Positions 1 through 4,931 of a stretch of 5,131 nt of DNA are shown here, piece after piece; positions within the stretch are counted from its first letter, which is position 1; every line of letters starts with the position of its first letter. The translations under genes and the position numbers were made by a program. Below the pieces are notes generated by a model that saw only the letters and a list, made by a program, of their open reading frames with translations, was not told the origin of the DNA and ran no database searches. Source of the DNA: Hungatella sp. UBA5982 (lineage in GTDB: Bacteria > Bacillota > Clostridia > Lachnospirales > Lachnospiraceae); contig DJBG01000142.1 of NCBI GenBank assembly GCA_002429965.1, positions 5,597 to 10,727 of the forward strand. The letters are read 5' to 3'.

Positions 1-1
1 A

Positions 2-859
2 ATGCCAGGGGAGGGGCATGAGGCTTTTTATGAAACTCTTAAAGACCTTATTACCCCGGCCTGTTTTGCCGGATTTCATGGATTTCCCCATCCTGTCCCG
101 GAACAGGACGATTCAAGAACAAAACAACAGCTGGAAGATTTCTACGTATGCCGTGTGGAAGCCATAGAAGCGTCTTTTAACGCTCATAAGCTGCCCATTC
201 CCTCTTTGTATATGACCCGCTGGAATACCCTTGCAGGCACCGGTGTGGCAGAATCCGGAACCTTCTTCCGCTCCGCCCTGATATTTGATACTATGATGAA
301 ATTATGCGGAAAAGTAGAGGCGATTGGGTTTCTCATCAGCACTTATCACATCCAGGAGTTTGAAGGGATCCATGATTTTGGTATACTTGGTTTATTTCTT
401 CTGAAAAAGGTCAAACGACCGGTTTACTTTGTGTTGGAAACATTTAATTATGTAAACGGTGGGCTAATATTTTATGACAACAATATTGTAGTCACCAAAG
501 AAGGAGAAGAGGAGTTTCATATTGTCATATACAGCCCTTATTACATGAATCCCCTTTACTCTGTGGATCTGTATTTGATCGAACACGAGATCCATCAGAT
601 AACACTCATCCTGCAGGGACTGATACCGGGCAATTACCGGATCAAGAGATTCATATTTGACCAGGGAAGTGCAGGCATCTTCAACCGCTGGTCAGGAGCC
701 GGACTGCCGGATCTTAACGATCCGGATGTTGTAGATTATTTAGAGCGGGTAATACAGCCGGATTTCTATTTCTTAGAACAGAAAGTGGACGGTGAATGCT
801 CCCTGCATGCAAGTCTTACATTTAACGGCTTAGTGCTTTACGTCGTAAAAAAACAGTAA
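2..859 (+). CDS. GH39-like domain, C-terminal part of a probable AraC/GH39 fusion regulator (5' partial)
   Basis: The frame is open to the left edge. The ATG at base 2 is probably internal, because only one base lies before it and the family is much longer. The 285 visible residues match the end of a GH39 (beta-xylosidase-type) barrel and its beta-sandwich tail. FHGFPHP (residues 25-31) matches the barrel's F-H-x-Y/F-P strand. LPIPSLYMTRWN (64-75) matches the family's LPLYLTEWN nucleophile strand. GILGLFLLKKVKRPVYFVLE (127-146) matches the segment where relatives read GLLN..G..KP.Y.A. NYRIKRFIFD (211-220) and the final NGLVLYVVKK resemble the tail of AraC-GH39 fusions in Clostridia. Residue 73 is Arg where catalytic members have the nucleophile Glu, so this is probably a non-catalytic, sugar-sensing domain. 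The presumed N-terminal HTH and the acid/base Asn-Glu-Pro region lie outside the window. It is co-directional with the next operon, 170 bases away. The GH39-like assignment is fairly firm; the regulatory role is inferred. Confidence 0.72.
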   Translation: MPGEGHEAFYETLKDLITPACFAGFHGFPHPVPEQDDSRTKQQLEDFYVCRVEAIEASFNAHKLPIPSLYMTRWNTLAGTGVAESGTFFRSALIFDTMMKLCGKVEAIGFLISTYHIQEFEGIHDFGILGLFLLKKVKRPVYFVLETFNYVNGGLIFYDNNIVVTKEGEEEFHIVIYSPYYMNPLYSVDLYLIEHEIHQITLILQGLIPGNYRIKRFIFDQGSAGIFNRWSGAGLPDLNDPDVVDYLERVIQPDFYFLEQKVDGECSLHASLTFNGLVLYVVKKQ

Positions 860-873
860 AATTATTAAAAAAT

Positions 874-930
874 GACCTCCTTTTTTTATTCTAATTCTAT
901 TACAAGCCTAAAAAAGGCTTGAAACCTCCT
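874..930 (+). promoter_or_regulatory. Two anti-Shine-Dalgarno segments upstream of the operon
   Basis: GACCTCCT at 874-881 is the exact reverse complement of AGGAGGTC at 1018-1025, the ribosome binding site of the first operon gene. The pairing can extend through the T-run at 882-887 with G-U wobbles. A second ACCTCCT at 924-930 is the exact complement of AGGAGGT at 1018-1024. Neither segment precedes a usable minus-strand start codon, so they are not ribosome binding sites for a reverse gene. Either could mask the operon's start region in a transcript that reads through from the upstream gene. A transcript starting near base 984 would contain neither. The complementarity is plain in the sequence; the regulatory role is speculative. 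Confidence 0.25.
903..921. repeat. Short perfect inverted repeat (hairpin) after the GH39-like gene
   Basis: CAAGCCT (903-909) and AGGCTTG (915-921) form a perfect 7-bp stem around five A residues. It lies 44 bases after the stop codon of the GH39-like gene. No T-run follows on either strand, so it is a poor intrinsic terminator. It could be a 3'-end stabilising or weak terminating hairpin, or part of an operator. Confidence 0.4.
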
Positions 931-979
931 ACATTATATACAATTAATCATTTATTTTTTATGATTTTTTATATAAAAT
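919..979 (+). promoter_or_regulatory. Candidate promoter region for the membrane pair/abgB operon
   Basis: The AT-rich stretch holds two imperfect vegetative options. TTGAAA (919-924) with TACAAT (939-944) gives good hexamers but only 14 bases between them. TATAAAAT (972-979) is a good -10 element but has only weak T-rich sequence at the -35 position. The second would place the start near 984, just before the dyad at 991-1004. Neither is a full consensus, so the exact promoter is not fixed. Confidence 0.25.
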
Positions 980-990
980 TTACCTATCAA

Positions 991-1004
991 GGGTGAGGTC
1001 ACCC
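991..1004. promoter_or_regulatory. 14-base dyad, candidate operator or leader hairpin
   Basis: GGGTGA and TCACCC flank a GG centre, giving perfect 6-bp dyad symmetry. It lies 12 bases before the GAGGAGG ribosome binding site (1017-1023) of the DUF5058 gene. As RNA it could also fold as a 5-bp stem (GGGTG/CACCC) with a 4-base loop. GC-rich symmetry in an otherwise AT-rich spacer, just downstream of a possible -10 element, fits an operator. No known regulator consensus is recognised. Confidence 0.4.
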
Positions 1005-1029
1005 GAAAAAAGGAAAGAGGAGGTCTTTT

Positions 1030-1776
1030 ATGAACAATTATTTGGACATTGCAAACGGCGGTGTGGTATTTCTGCTCTGCGCTGTTGTTATTGCATATGT
1101 GCTTGCACAAGCCGTCATATTCATGCGCAAGGCATGGGCCAGAGGCCTGGAACTGGGTATGGAGAAAAAATCCATGAAAAAGGTCATGATCAACAGCTGC
1201 GTGGTGTCAATTCTGCCAAGTTTACCGATCCTGATCATCCTGTTGCTGTTAATGCCTTCCCTGGGGCGTTATTTCCCATGGCTACGTCTAAGCGTGATCG
1301 GTTCCGGTGTATATGAAAATATGGCGGCAGACGTTACTGCAAAGGCTTTTGGCCTTGAAGGCATTGCCGATAACCGTTTTTCCCTTGAAATCTTTGTCAG
1401 TGCCATGTGGGTGATGACCATCGGTATCATCTGGGGCCCATTATACACCGCCTTTGGTTCCAAGCTGATCCAAAAGGGAATTAAGGTTTTAAAGGGAAAA
1501 CAGGAAAAACGATTCCAGGCAATTTTCGCCTCCATGTTCATTGCCCTGCTTTGTGTTTTTTCAGGACCTTATTTATCCACTCCTTTCCGGTTAGGGACTA
1601 CCGGTGCCATCGGCCTTGTACCGCTTCTGGTGGTAATTACATCCATGGTGATCAGCTGGCTTTTAGATATTGCCGCTAAAAAAAGCAATATCAAGGCACT
1701 GTCGGAATTTTGTTTTCCTATCAGTCTAGTGCTGGGTATGGTCTCCGCAATCATATTCAGTCAGATATTAGGATAA
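1030..1776 (+). CDS. DUF5058-family polytopic membrane protein, putative transporter component
   Basis: This 248-residue protein has about six hydrophobic segments, near residues 10-33, 53-75, 118-138, 162-180, 188-213 and 226-246. The basic loops at 33-51 and 145-161 look cytoplasmic. I recognise the layout as DUF5058: a short N-terminus starting with a D-I-A-N-like motif, a basic loop, a PSL motif at 63-65 opening a helix, GSGVYENMAAD (91-101) with charged residues between helices, and an FSLEIF..A.W helix (117-127). The family has no established function. The start is well supported: GAGGAGG (1017-1023) lies 6 bases before the ATG. It is the first gene of the operon, and the next gene begins after only 14 bases. 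The pairing with a second membrane protein and a cytoplasmic M20D hydrolase suggests a two-part importer of the hydrolase's substrate, which is inference. The coding call is firm; the family name is from memory. Confidence 0.82.
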   Translation: MNNYLDIANGGVVFLLCAVVIAYVLAQAVIFMRKAWARGLELGMEKKSMKKVMINSCVVSILPSLPILIILLLLMPSLGRYFPWLRLSVIGSGVYENMAADVTAKAFGLEGIADNRFSLEIFVSAMWVMTIGIIWGPLYTAFGSKLIQKGIKVLKGKQEKRFQAIFASMFIALLCVFSGPYLSTPFRLGTTGAIGLVPLLVVITSMVISWLLDIAAKKSNIKALSEFCFPISLVLGMVSAIIFSQILG

Positions 1777-1790
1777 AGGAGGAAAAATAA

Positions 1791-2453
1791 ATGAAACAGA
1801 ACGATTACTACAGTTCCATACACCGGTTAGGCCGCTGGTCCACCCTGATCGGCATTGCACTTATGTTTATGGTACCGATTGCTACAACCATCATTTATGA
1901 TGTAAAGCTGAACACTGCAGCCGTAATAGCCGCAGCCATACAGCTTTGCATTGTATTTATTCCCACTCAGCTTACAGAAGTTATTTCTTTCTCACCGATC
2001 CTGGGAGCCGGCGGAACTTACCTTTCCTTTATTACCGGTAATGTGATGAACATGAAGCTTCCTGCTGCCGCCGCAGGCCACCGCCTTATGAATGTGGAGC
2101 CTCACAGCGACGAAGGAGAGGTGGTTTCTGTGCTTGCCATTGGTATGTCCTCCATTACCACCACATTAATTATATTTGCAGGTATGTTCTTATTCACCCC
2201 CTTTATACACTATTTAGACAATCCCATATTAAAGCCAGGCTTCAACAGCGTTATGCCGGCGCTTCTTGGAACCATGCTGCTGCCTTATCTGCGCAAAAAC
2301 TTTCCTTTGGCAGTCACACCGCTTATTATCAGCACCTTGTCAGGAGTCCTTTTCGCTGCCAATTACGGGCAGGTTCAGGGGTATCTGCTTCTTGTCACAA
2401 TGATTCTTTCAGTGGGTGCATCTATTTTAATTACCAATGGGAAAAATAAATAA
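1791..2453 (+). CDS. Polytopic membrane protein, partner of the DUF5058 protein
   Basis: This 220-residue protein has about six hydrophobic segments, near residues 16-36, 41-60, 109-136, 148-166, 170-190 and 194-214. It carries a Gly-rich, probably re-entrant or substrate-contacting region, SPILGAGGTYLSF (68-80) followed by TGNVMNMKLP (82-91). A hydrophilic loop follows with EPHSDEGEVVS (103-113). Such conserved Gly/Asn/acidic loops between helices are typical of transport proteins. I know of similar TGN-x-x-N-x-K-x-P proteins encoded beside DUF5058 genes in Clostridia, but no name or function for them. AGGAGG (1777-1782) starts directly after the previous stop codon and lies 8 bases before the ATG, so the two genes are tightly coupled and likely made together. 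I infer that it forms a heteromeric membrane complex with the DUF5058 protein. A separate enzymatic role cannot be excluded. Confidence 0.8.
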   Translation: MKQNDYYSSIHRLGRWSTLIGIALMFMVPIATTIIYDVKLNTAAVIAAAIQLCIVFIPTQLTEVISFSPILGAGGTYLSFITGNVMNMKLPAAAAGHRLMNVEPHSDEGEVVSVLAIGMSSITTTLIIFAGMFLFTPFIHYLDNPILKPGFNSVMPALLGTMLLPYLRKNFPLAVTPLIISTLSGVLFAANYGQVQGYLLLVTMILSVGASILITNGKNK

Positions 2454-2480
2454 GATGATAACGAGGAAGGGAGATTCGCT

Positions 2481-3914
2481 ATGAGCGGCAAAAAACGGAT
2501 TATAGAATTAATTGAACAAAAAAAGGATGTGTTTACGGATATCTCCGATCAGGTATGGGGATTTGCGGAGACACGTTTTGCCTTAAATAAATCTGCAGAT
2601 TTACTATGTGCTGCAATGATAAAAGAAGGCTTTAAAATAACCAGAGGCCTTGCAGGAATGAAGGATGCTTTCATTGCCGAATATGGCCAGGGAAGTCCTG
2701 TGATCGGGATTCTTGCCGAATACGATGCTTTGACTAACATGAGCCAGGAATCCGATGTTGCGGCTCCATGTCCCATCAAAGCAGGGGAAAGCGGCCATGG
2801 CTGCGGGCATCACCTGTTAGGCGCCGGAGCGGCTGCAGGAGCTGTGGGCATTAAGGATTACATGGAAGAGGCTAAGCTTTCAGGCACCATCCGCCTGTTA
2901 GGCTGCCCCGCAGAGGAAAGCGGCTATGGGAAGGCATTTATGGCAAGGGACGGCATTTTTAATGGCACTGACGTTGCCATCACATGGCATCCCATGGATT
3001 CTACAGGCATTTGGGATTTCAGCTCCCTGGCAGTCTTCCAGACATACTTCCGGTTCAAGGGATGTGCTGCCCATGCTGCTGCCGCGCCGGAACATGGGCG
3101 CAGCGCACTGGATGCCGCAGAATTGATGAACATCGGCGTGAATTTCTTAAGAGAGCATATGATCGACGAAGGACGGGTTCATTACGCCTTTACCGATGCA
3201 GGCGGAACCTCAGCTAACGTGGTGCAGCCTACGGCGGAGCTTTACTATTTTGTACGTGCACCCAAAACAGACCAGGCAAAAGAAATTTACGACCGTGTCG
3301 TTAAGATTGCCCAGGGCGCAGCAATGATGACGGAAACAGAACTGGAAATTGATTTTGACTCCGCATGTGCCAGCTATTTGGTCAATCAGGAACTGGGCAG
3401 GGTCATGTATGACAACTTAAAGCAGGTAAGCCCCATTAAATATACACCGGAGGAAATGACATATGCAAAGCAGTTCTATGACCAGCTTCCAGAGGCCACC
3501 AAGAACCAGATTGCAAGAAAGATTGAAGCCTTCCTCCCTGGGGAAGAGAAAAGGGTTATAGAAGAGGAAGCCAAAAGCTCTATTAACCGTCTTGTCGCTC
3601 CACTTATTTTCCCAAGTAAGCCTATGAGCGGCTCCACGGACGTAGGGGATGTGAGCTGGACGATCCCAACGGTTACCGCAGTGGTCACGACTGCGCCCAA
3701 CGGAACTCCTGCCCATTCCTGGCAGTGGGTTGCGACCGGCAAATCAAGCATTGCTCATAAGGGAATGATCACTGCCGGAAAGACCATTGCAATGACCGCC
3801 CTTGATCTTTTGGAGAACCCTGAGATTATAAATAAAGCAAAAGAAGAACATATAAGAAACCTTGGCGGTAAGCCTTATCAGAGCGCTATTCCGCCGGAGG
3901 TATCTCCTCGTTAG
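2481..3914 (+). CDS. abgB: M20D-family amidohydrolase, AbgB-like (p-aminobenzoyl-glutamate hydrolase subunit B homologue)
   Basis: This cytoplasmic metal-dependent amidohydrolase has 477 residues; E. coli AbgB has 481. Shared blocks are AFIAEYGQGSPVI (63-75), AEYDAL (79-84), GHGCGHHLLG (105-114), CPAEESG (142-148), TWHP (168-171), FKGCAAHAAAAP (192-203), GRSALDA (206-212), RVHYA (232-236), IYDRVVKIAQGAAMMTET (269-286), STDVGDVSW (385-393) and SSIAHKGM (422-429). Probable metal ligands are C108, H110, E145/E146, H170 and H426. H198 lies in the lid/dimerisation domain, which runs roughly from 185 to 300. Known AbgB pairs with AbgA to split p-aminobenzoyl-glutamate into p-aminobenzoate and glutamate. 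No abgA is seen here, so a homodimer and a different N-acyl or N-aroyl amino acid substrate are possible. No signal peptide is visible. A purine-rich ribosome binding site (AGGAAGGGAG, 2464-2473) supports this start, 27 bases after the membrane partner's stop. It is the last gene of the operon. The family call is firm; the exact substrate is not. Confidence 0.93.
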   Translation: MSGKKRIIELIEQKKDVFTDISDQVWGFAETRFALNKSADLLCAAMIKEGFKITRGLAGMKDAFIAEYGQGSPVIGILAEYDALTNMSQESDVAAPCPIKAGESGHGCGHHLLGAGAAAGAVGIKDYMEEAKLSGTIRLLGCPAEESGYGKAFMARDGIFNGTDVAITWHPMDSTGIWDFSSLAVFQTYFRFKGCAAHAAAAPEHGRSALDAAELMNIGVNFLREHMIDEGRVHYAFTDAGGTSANVVQPTAELYYFVRAPKTDQAKEIYDRVVKIAQGAAMMTETELEIDFDSACASYLVNQELGRVMYDNLKQVSPIKYTPEEMTYAKQFYDQLPEATKNQIARKIEAFLPGEEKRVIEEEAKSSINRLVAPLIFPSKPMSGSTDVGDVSWTIPTVTAVVTTAPNGTPAHSWQWVATGKSSIAHKGMITAGKTIAMTALDLLENPEIINKAKEEHIRNLGGKPYQSAIPPEVSPR

Positions 3915-4014
3915 AAACTACCGTTCAAACAGAGGTGGAGTTTACGTCCGCCTTGATGGATTTCATTCGGGGTGAATCATGGCATGGGATCAGCGATTCA
4001 GGAAACAAGCCGAT

Positions 4015-4067
4015 AACAGCCAGCCTTTTAATATTTGCTATGAGCATAAAAAGGCTGGCTGTTTTTT
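4015..4067 (+). terminator. Rho-independent terminator of the operon
   Basis: AACAGCCAGCCTTTT (4015-4029) pairs with AAAAGGCTGGCTGTT (4049-4063) in an uninterrupted 15-bp stem. The loop is 19 bases and contains a small TGCT/AGCA mini-hairpin. The T-run at 4062-4067 follows on the plus strand. It ends about 100 bases after the abgB stop. Read in reverse for the convergent acetyltransferase gene, the stem is followed only by TT then ATCGG, so it should work poorly in that direction. The stretch 3915-4014 between abgB and the hairpin shows no supportable gene. Confidence 0.92.
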
Positions 4068-4080
4068 ATACACGCTCTTA

Positions 4081-4626
4081 CTATCCCTTTATTAAAATGC
4101 GGTTTATATAGCTTCTGGAATCATAAGATTGATTTATATCATTTGTATTGTCTTGATTAAAGCTCAATAAATAATGTGCCCTTGATTGGTCATAAATTTT
4201 AAATCCGAATTGCTTATACAGTTCTTGAACTGGATCAGATTTATAAACATATAAGAATATTGGCTTGTTTACCTGTTTGGAAAGGGTTGTAATATGCCTT
4301 AGATAAAATGCTTCTATCCCTTTCTGCCGAACAGGTTCGGTAAGAAGTAGGGATATTTCGCTTATCTTATCCGGCAGTTCGTTAAATGCGAAAAAGCCAA
4401 CCGTTGCATTGTATAGCTGTATCTTTTTAAAACAACTATATTTTAACATTCTATGAAAACTGTCAGTGTTTATTATAACTTGTATATCCTCGATCCAGCC
4501 ACCATAGTAATTGTCTATATATTTCTTATGGCAGGTTCTTTTTATATCTATGTATTTTTCCAAGTCATTTTCATCTGCATCCTGTAAGGAAAATCCTTTA
4601 CCAATTAAGTCCTCCGATAATACCAT
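4081..4626 (-). CDS. GNAT-type N-acetyltransferase, divergent
   Basis: The product is 181 residues, a typical size for a single GNAT domain plus a short tail. It begins with FSLQDADENDLEKYIDI (12-28), as GNAT domains often do. A central sheet follows (ATVGFFAFNELPDKISEISLLL, residues 74-95, in two strands). Next is an acetyl-CoA loop, VRQKGIEAFYL (99-109), a degenerate R-x-x-G-x-G/A with E105 at the small-residue position. The closing motif is PIFLYVYKSDPVQELYKQFGF (122-142), with the LY..FGF signature. The polar tail from 155 on looks disordered. Its acceptor substrate is unknown, and nothing nearby points to one. The start is the ATG preceded on the minus strand by GGGAGG (plus 4631-4636), only 4 bases away, which is slightly close. 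The gene is clearly more AT-rich than the operon and convergent with it, so it is probably an independent unit, perhaps acquired separately. Confidence 0.8.
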   Translation of the reverse strand: MVLSEDLIGKGFSLQDADENDLEKYIDIKRTCHKKYIDNYYGGWIEDIQVIINTDSFHRMLKYSCFKKIQLYNATVGFFAFNELPDKISEISLLLTEPVRQKGIEAFYLRHITTLSKQVNKPIFLYVYKSDPVQELYKQFGFKIYDQSRAHYLLSFNQDNTNDINQSYDSRSYINRILIKG

Positions 4627-4640
4627 ATGTCCTCCCGACT

Positions 4641-4709
4641 GCCTGCTGCCATCAACCTGTTAACAAACTCATGATTCATTGCTCATGAGACAGGTAATGG
4701 CAGGTGGGC
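4641..4709 (-). promoter_or_regulatory. Long interrupted inverted repeat in the acetyltransferase leader
   Basis: Three nested stems share one axis. CTGCCAT (4646-4652) pairs with ATGGCAG (4697-4703). ACCTGT (4655-4660) pairs with ACAGGT (4690-4695). CTCATGA (4668-4674) pairs with TCATGAG (4683-4689). The loop is 8 bases, and there is one 7-base bulge at 4661-4667. An outer GCC/GGC clamp (4641-4643 and 4707-4709) can add three pairs. On the minus strand it ends four bases before the GGGAGG ribosome binding site and begins close to the start point expected from the TATAAT at 4721-4726. It could be a 5' structured leader controlling translation or stability, or a DNA-level operator. There is no T-run after it on the minus strand, so it is not a simple terminator. 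It matches no riboswitch class I know. Confidence 0.5.
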
Positions 4710-4720
4710 TATTTTGAATT

Positions 4721-4743
4721 ATTATATTGGTATTATCATAATA
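4721..4743 (-). promoter_or_regulatory. Candidate promoter (-10) and AT-rich palindrome for the acetyltransferase gene
   Basis: Read on the minus strand, 4726-4721 is a perfect TATAAT. The -35 position (about 4744-4750) is poor, with no TTGACA-like hexamer. Directly upstream is the perfect palindrome TATTAT-C-ATAATA (4731-4743), which contains a TGATAAT half-site like those in Fur boxes but not a full box. A weak -35 with an adjacent palindrome would suit a regulated promoter. AT-rich sequence makes chance matches common, so confidence is modest. Confidence 0.35.
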
Positions 4744-4799
4744 GCTTGGGCAAATAAATATTACCATGTTTTTATTTTGTACTATATCAGTTTCATCTT

Positions 4800-4833
4800 A
4801 CAGGATATGGCGACCTGACGATAGGAATCCTGT
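4800..4833. repeat. Inverted repeat upstream of the LysM gene
   Basis: ACAGGAT (4800-4806) and ATCCTGT (4827-4833) are perfect 7-base complements with 20 bases between them. No T-run follows on either strand. The position, about 40 bases upstream of the sigmaK-like -35 element, would suit a regulator binding site, but the wide spacing also allows chance. Confidence 0.3.
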
Positions 4834-4871
4834 CCGTTAAATAAATTGAAATTTGGCCAAGAATGACAGGT

Positions 4872-4898
4872 ACTTTTCCGTTTCCTAAGCATAACATA
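4872..4898 (+). promoter_or_regulatory. SigmaK-like (mother-cell sporulation) promoter for the LysM gene
   Basis: The sequence AC (4872-4873), exactly 16 bases, then CATAACATA (4890-4898) matches the Bacillus sigmaK consensus AC-N16-CATA-NNN-TA at every fixed base. The related sigmaE -10 is close as well. The predicted start, near 4905, leaves a leader of about 27 bases with AAAGG (4917-4921) before the ATG at 4932. The match rests on a short consensus, so it is a good candidate rather than proof. Confidence 0.45.
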
Positions 4899-4931
4899 AG
4901 ACAAATTGTTTTATTGAAAGGCAGTAATATT

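Larger units (their letters stand above)
4627..4931. other. Divergent intergenic region, 305 bases, no gene
   Basis: The spacer separates the minus-strand acetyltransferase gene from the plus-strand LysM gene. No open frame with a plausible start and ribosome binding site was found. From left to right it holds the acetyltransferase ribosome binding site (4631-4636), the long interrupted inverted repeat (4641-4709), a minus-strand TATAAT and palindrome (4721-4743), a plain AT-rich stretch, a second dyad (4800-4833), the sigmaK-like promoter (4872-4898) and the LysM ribosome binding site AAAGG (4917-4921). Confidence 0.7.

Noticed and set aside
903..921. Intrinsic terminator for the GH39-like gene
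   Set aside because: The stem is only 7 bp and is followed by AAACCTCC, not a T-run, so it was listed as a plain inverted repeat.
993..1316. Plus-strand open frame of 107 codons overlapping the start of the DUF5058 gene
   Set aside because: It has no ribosome binding site, a Cys/Arg-rich composition typical of an out-of-frame reading, and overlaps a well-supported membrane protein gene with a strong ribosome binding site.
3417..3751. Minus-strand open frames inside abgB (3417-3716 and 3476-3751)
   Set aside because: They are antisense shadows of a conserved M20D gene, with no ribosome binding site and no recognisable domains.
3933..4114. Possible small plus-strand gene after abgB, from GTG 3943 or ATG 3964, with GAGGTGGAG upstream
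   Set aside because: It would run through the strong terminator hairpin and into the convergent gene, and its product resembles nothing I know. The purine-rich stretch is too far from the ATG to be persuasive. It might be a remnant, but no support was found.
4814..4825. CCTGACGATAGG as a guanidine-II (mini-ykkC) riboswitch stem with an ACGR loop
   Set aside because: That riboswitch needs two such hairpins close together; only one 3-bp stem is seen, and the downstream gene is a LysM protein, not a guanidine-related gene.
4690..4872. Repeated ACAGGTA at 4690-4696 and 4866-4872 as a regulator's direct repeat
   Set aside because: A seven-base repeat 170 bases apart, with one copy inside a hairpin stem and the other overlapping a -35 element, is easily chance.
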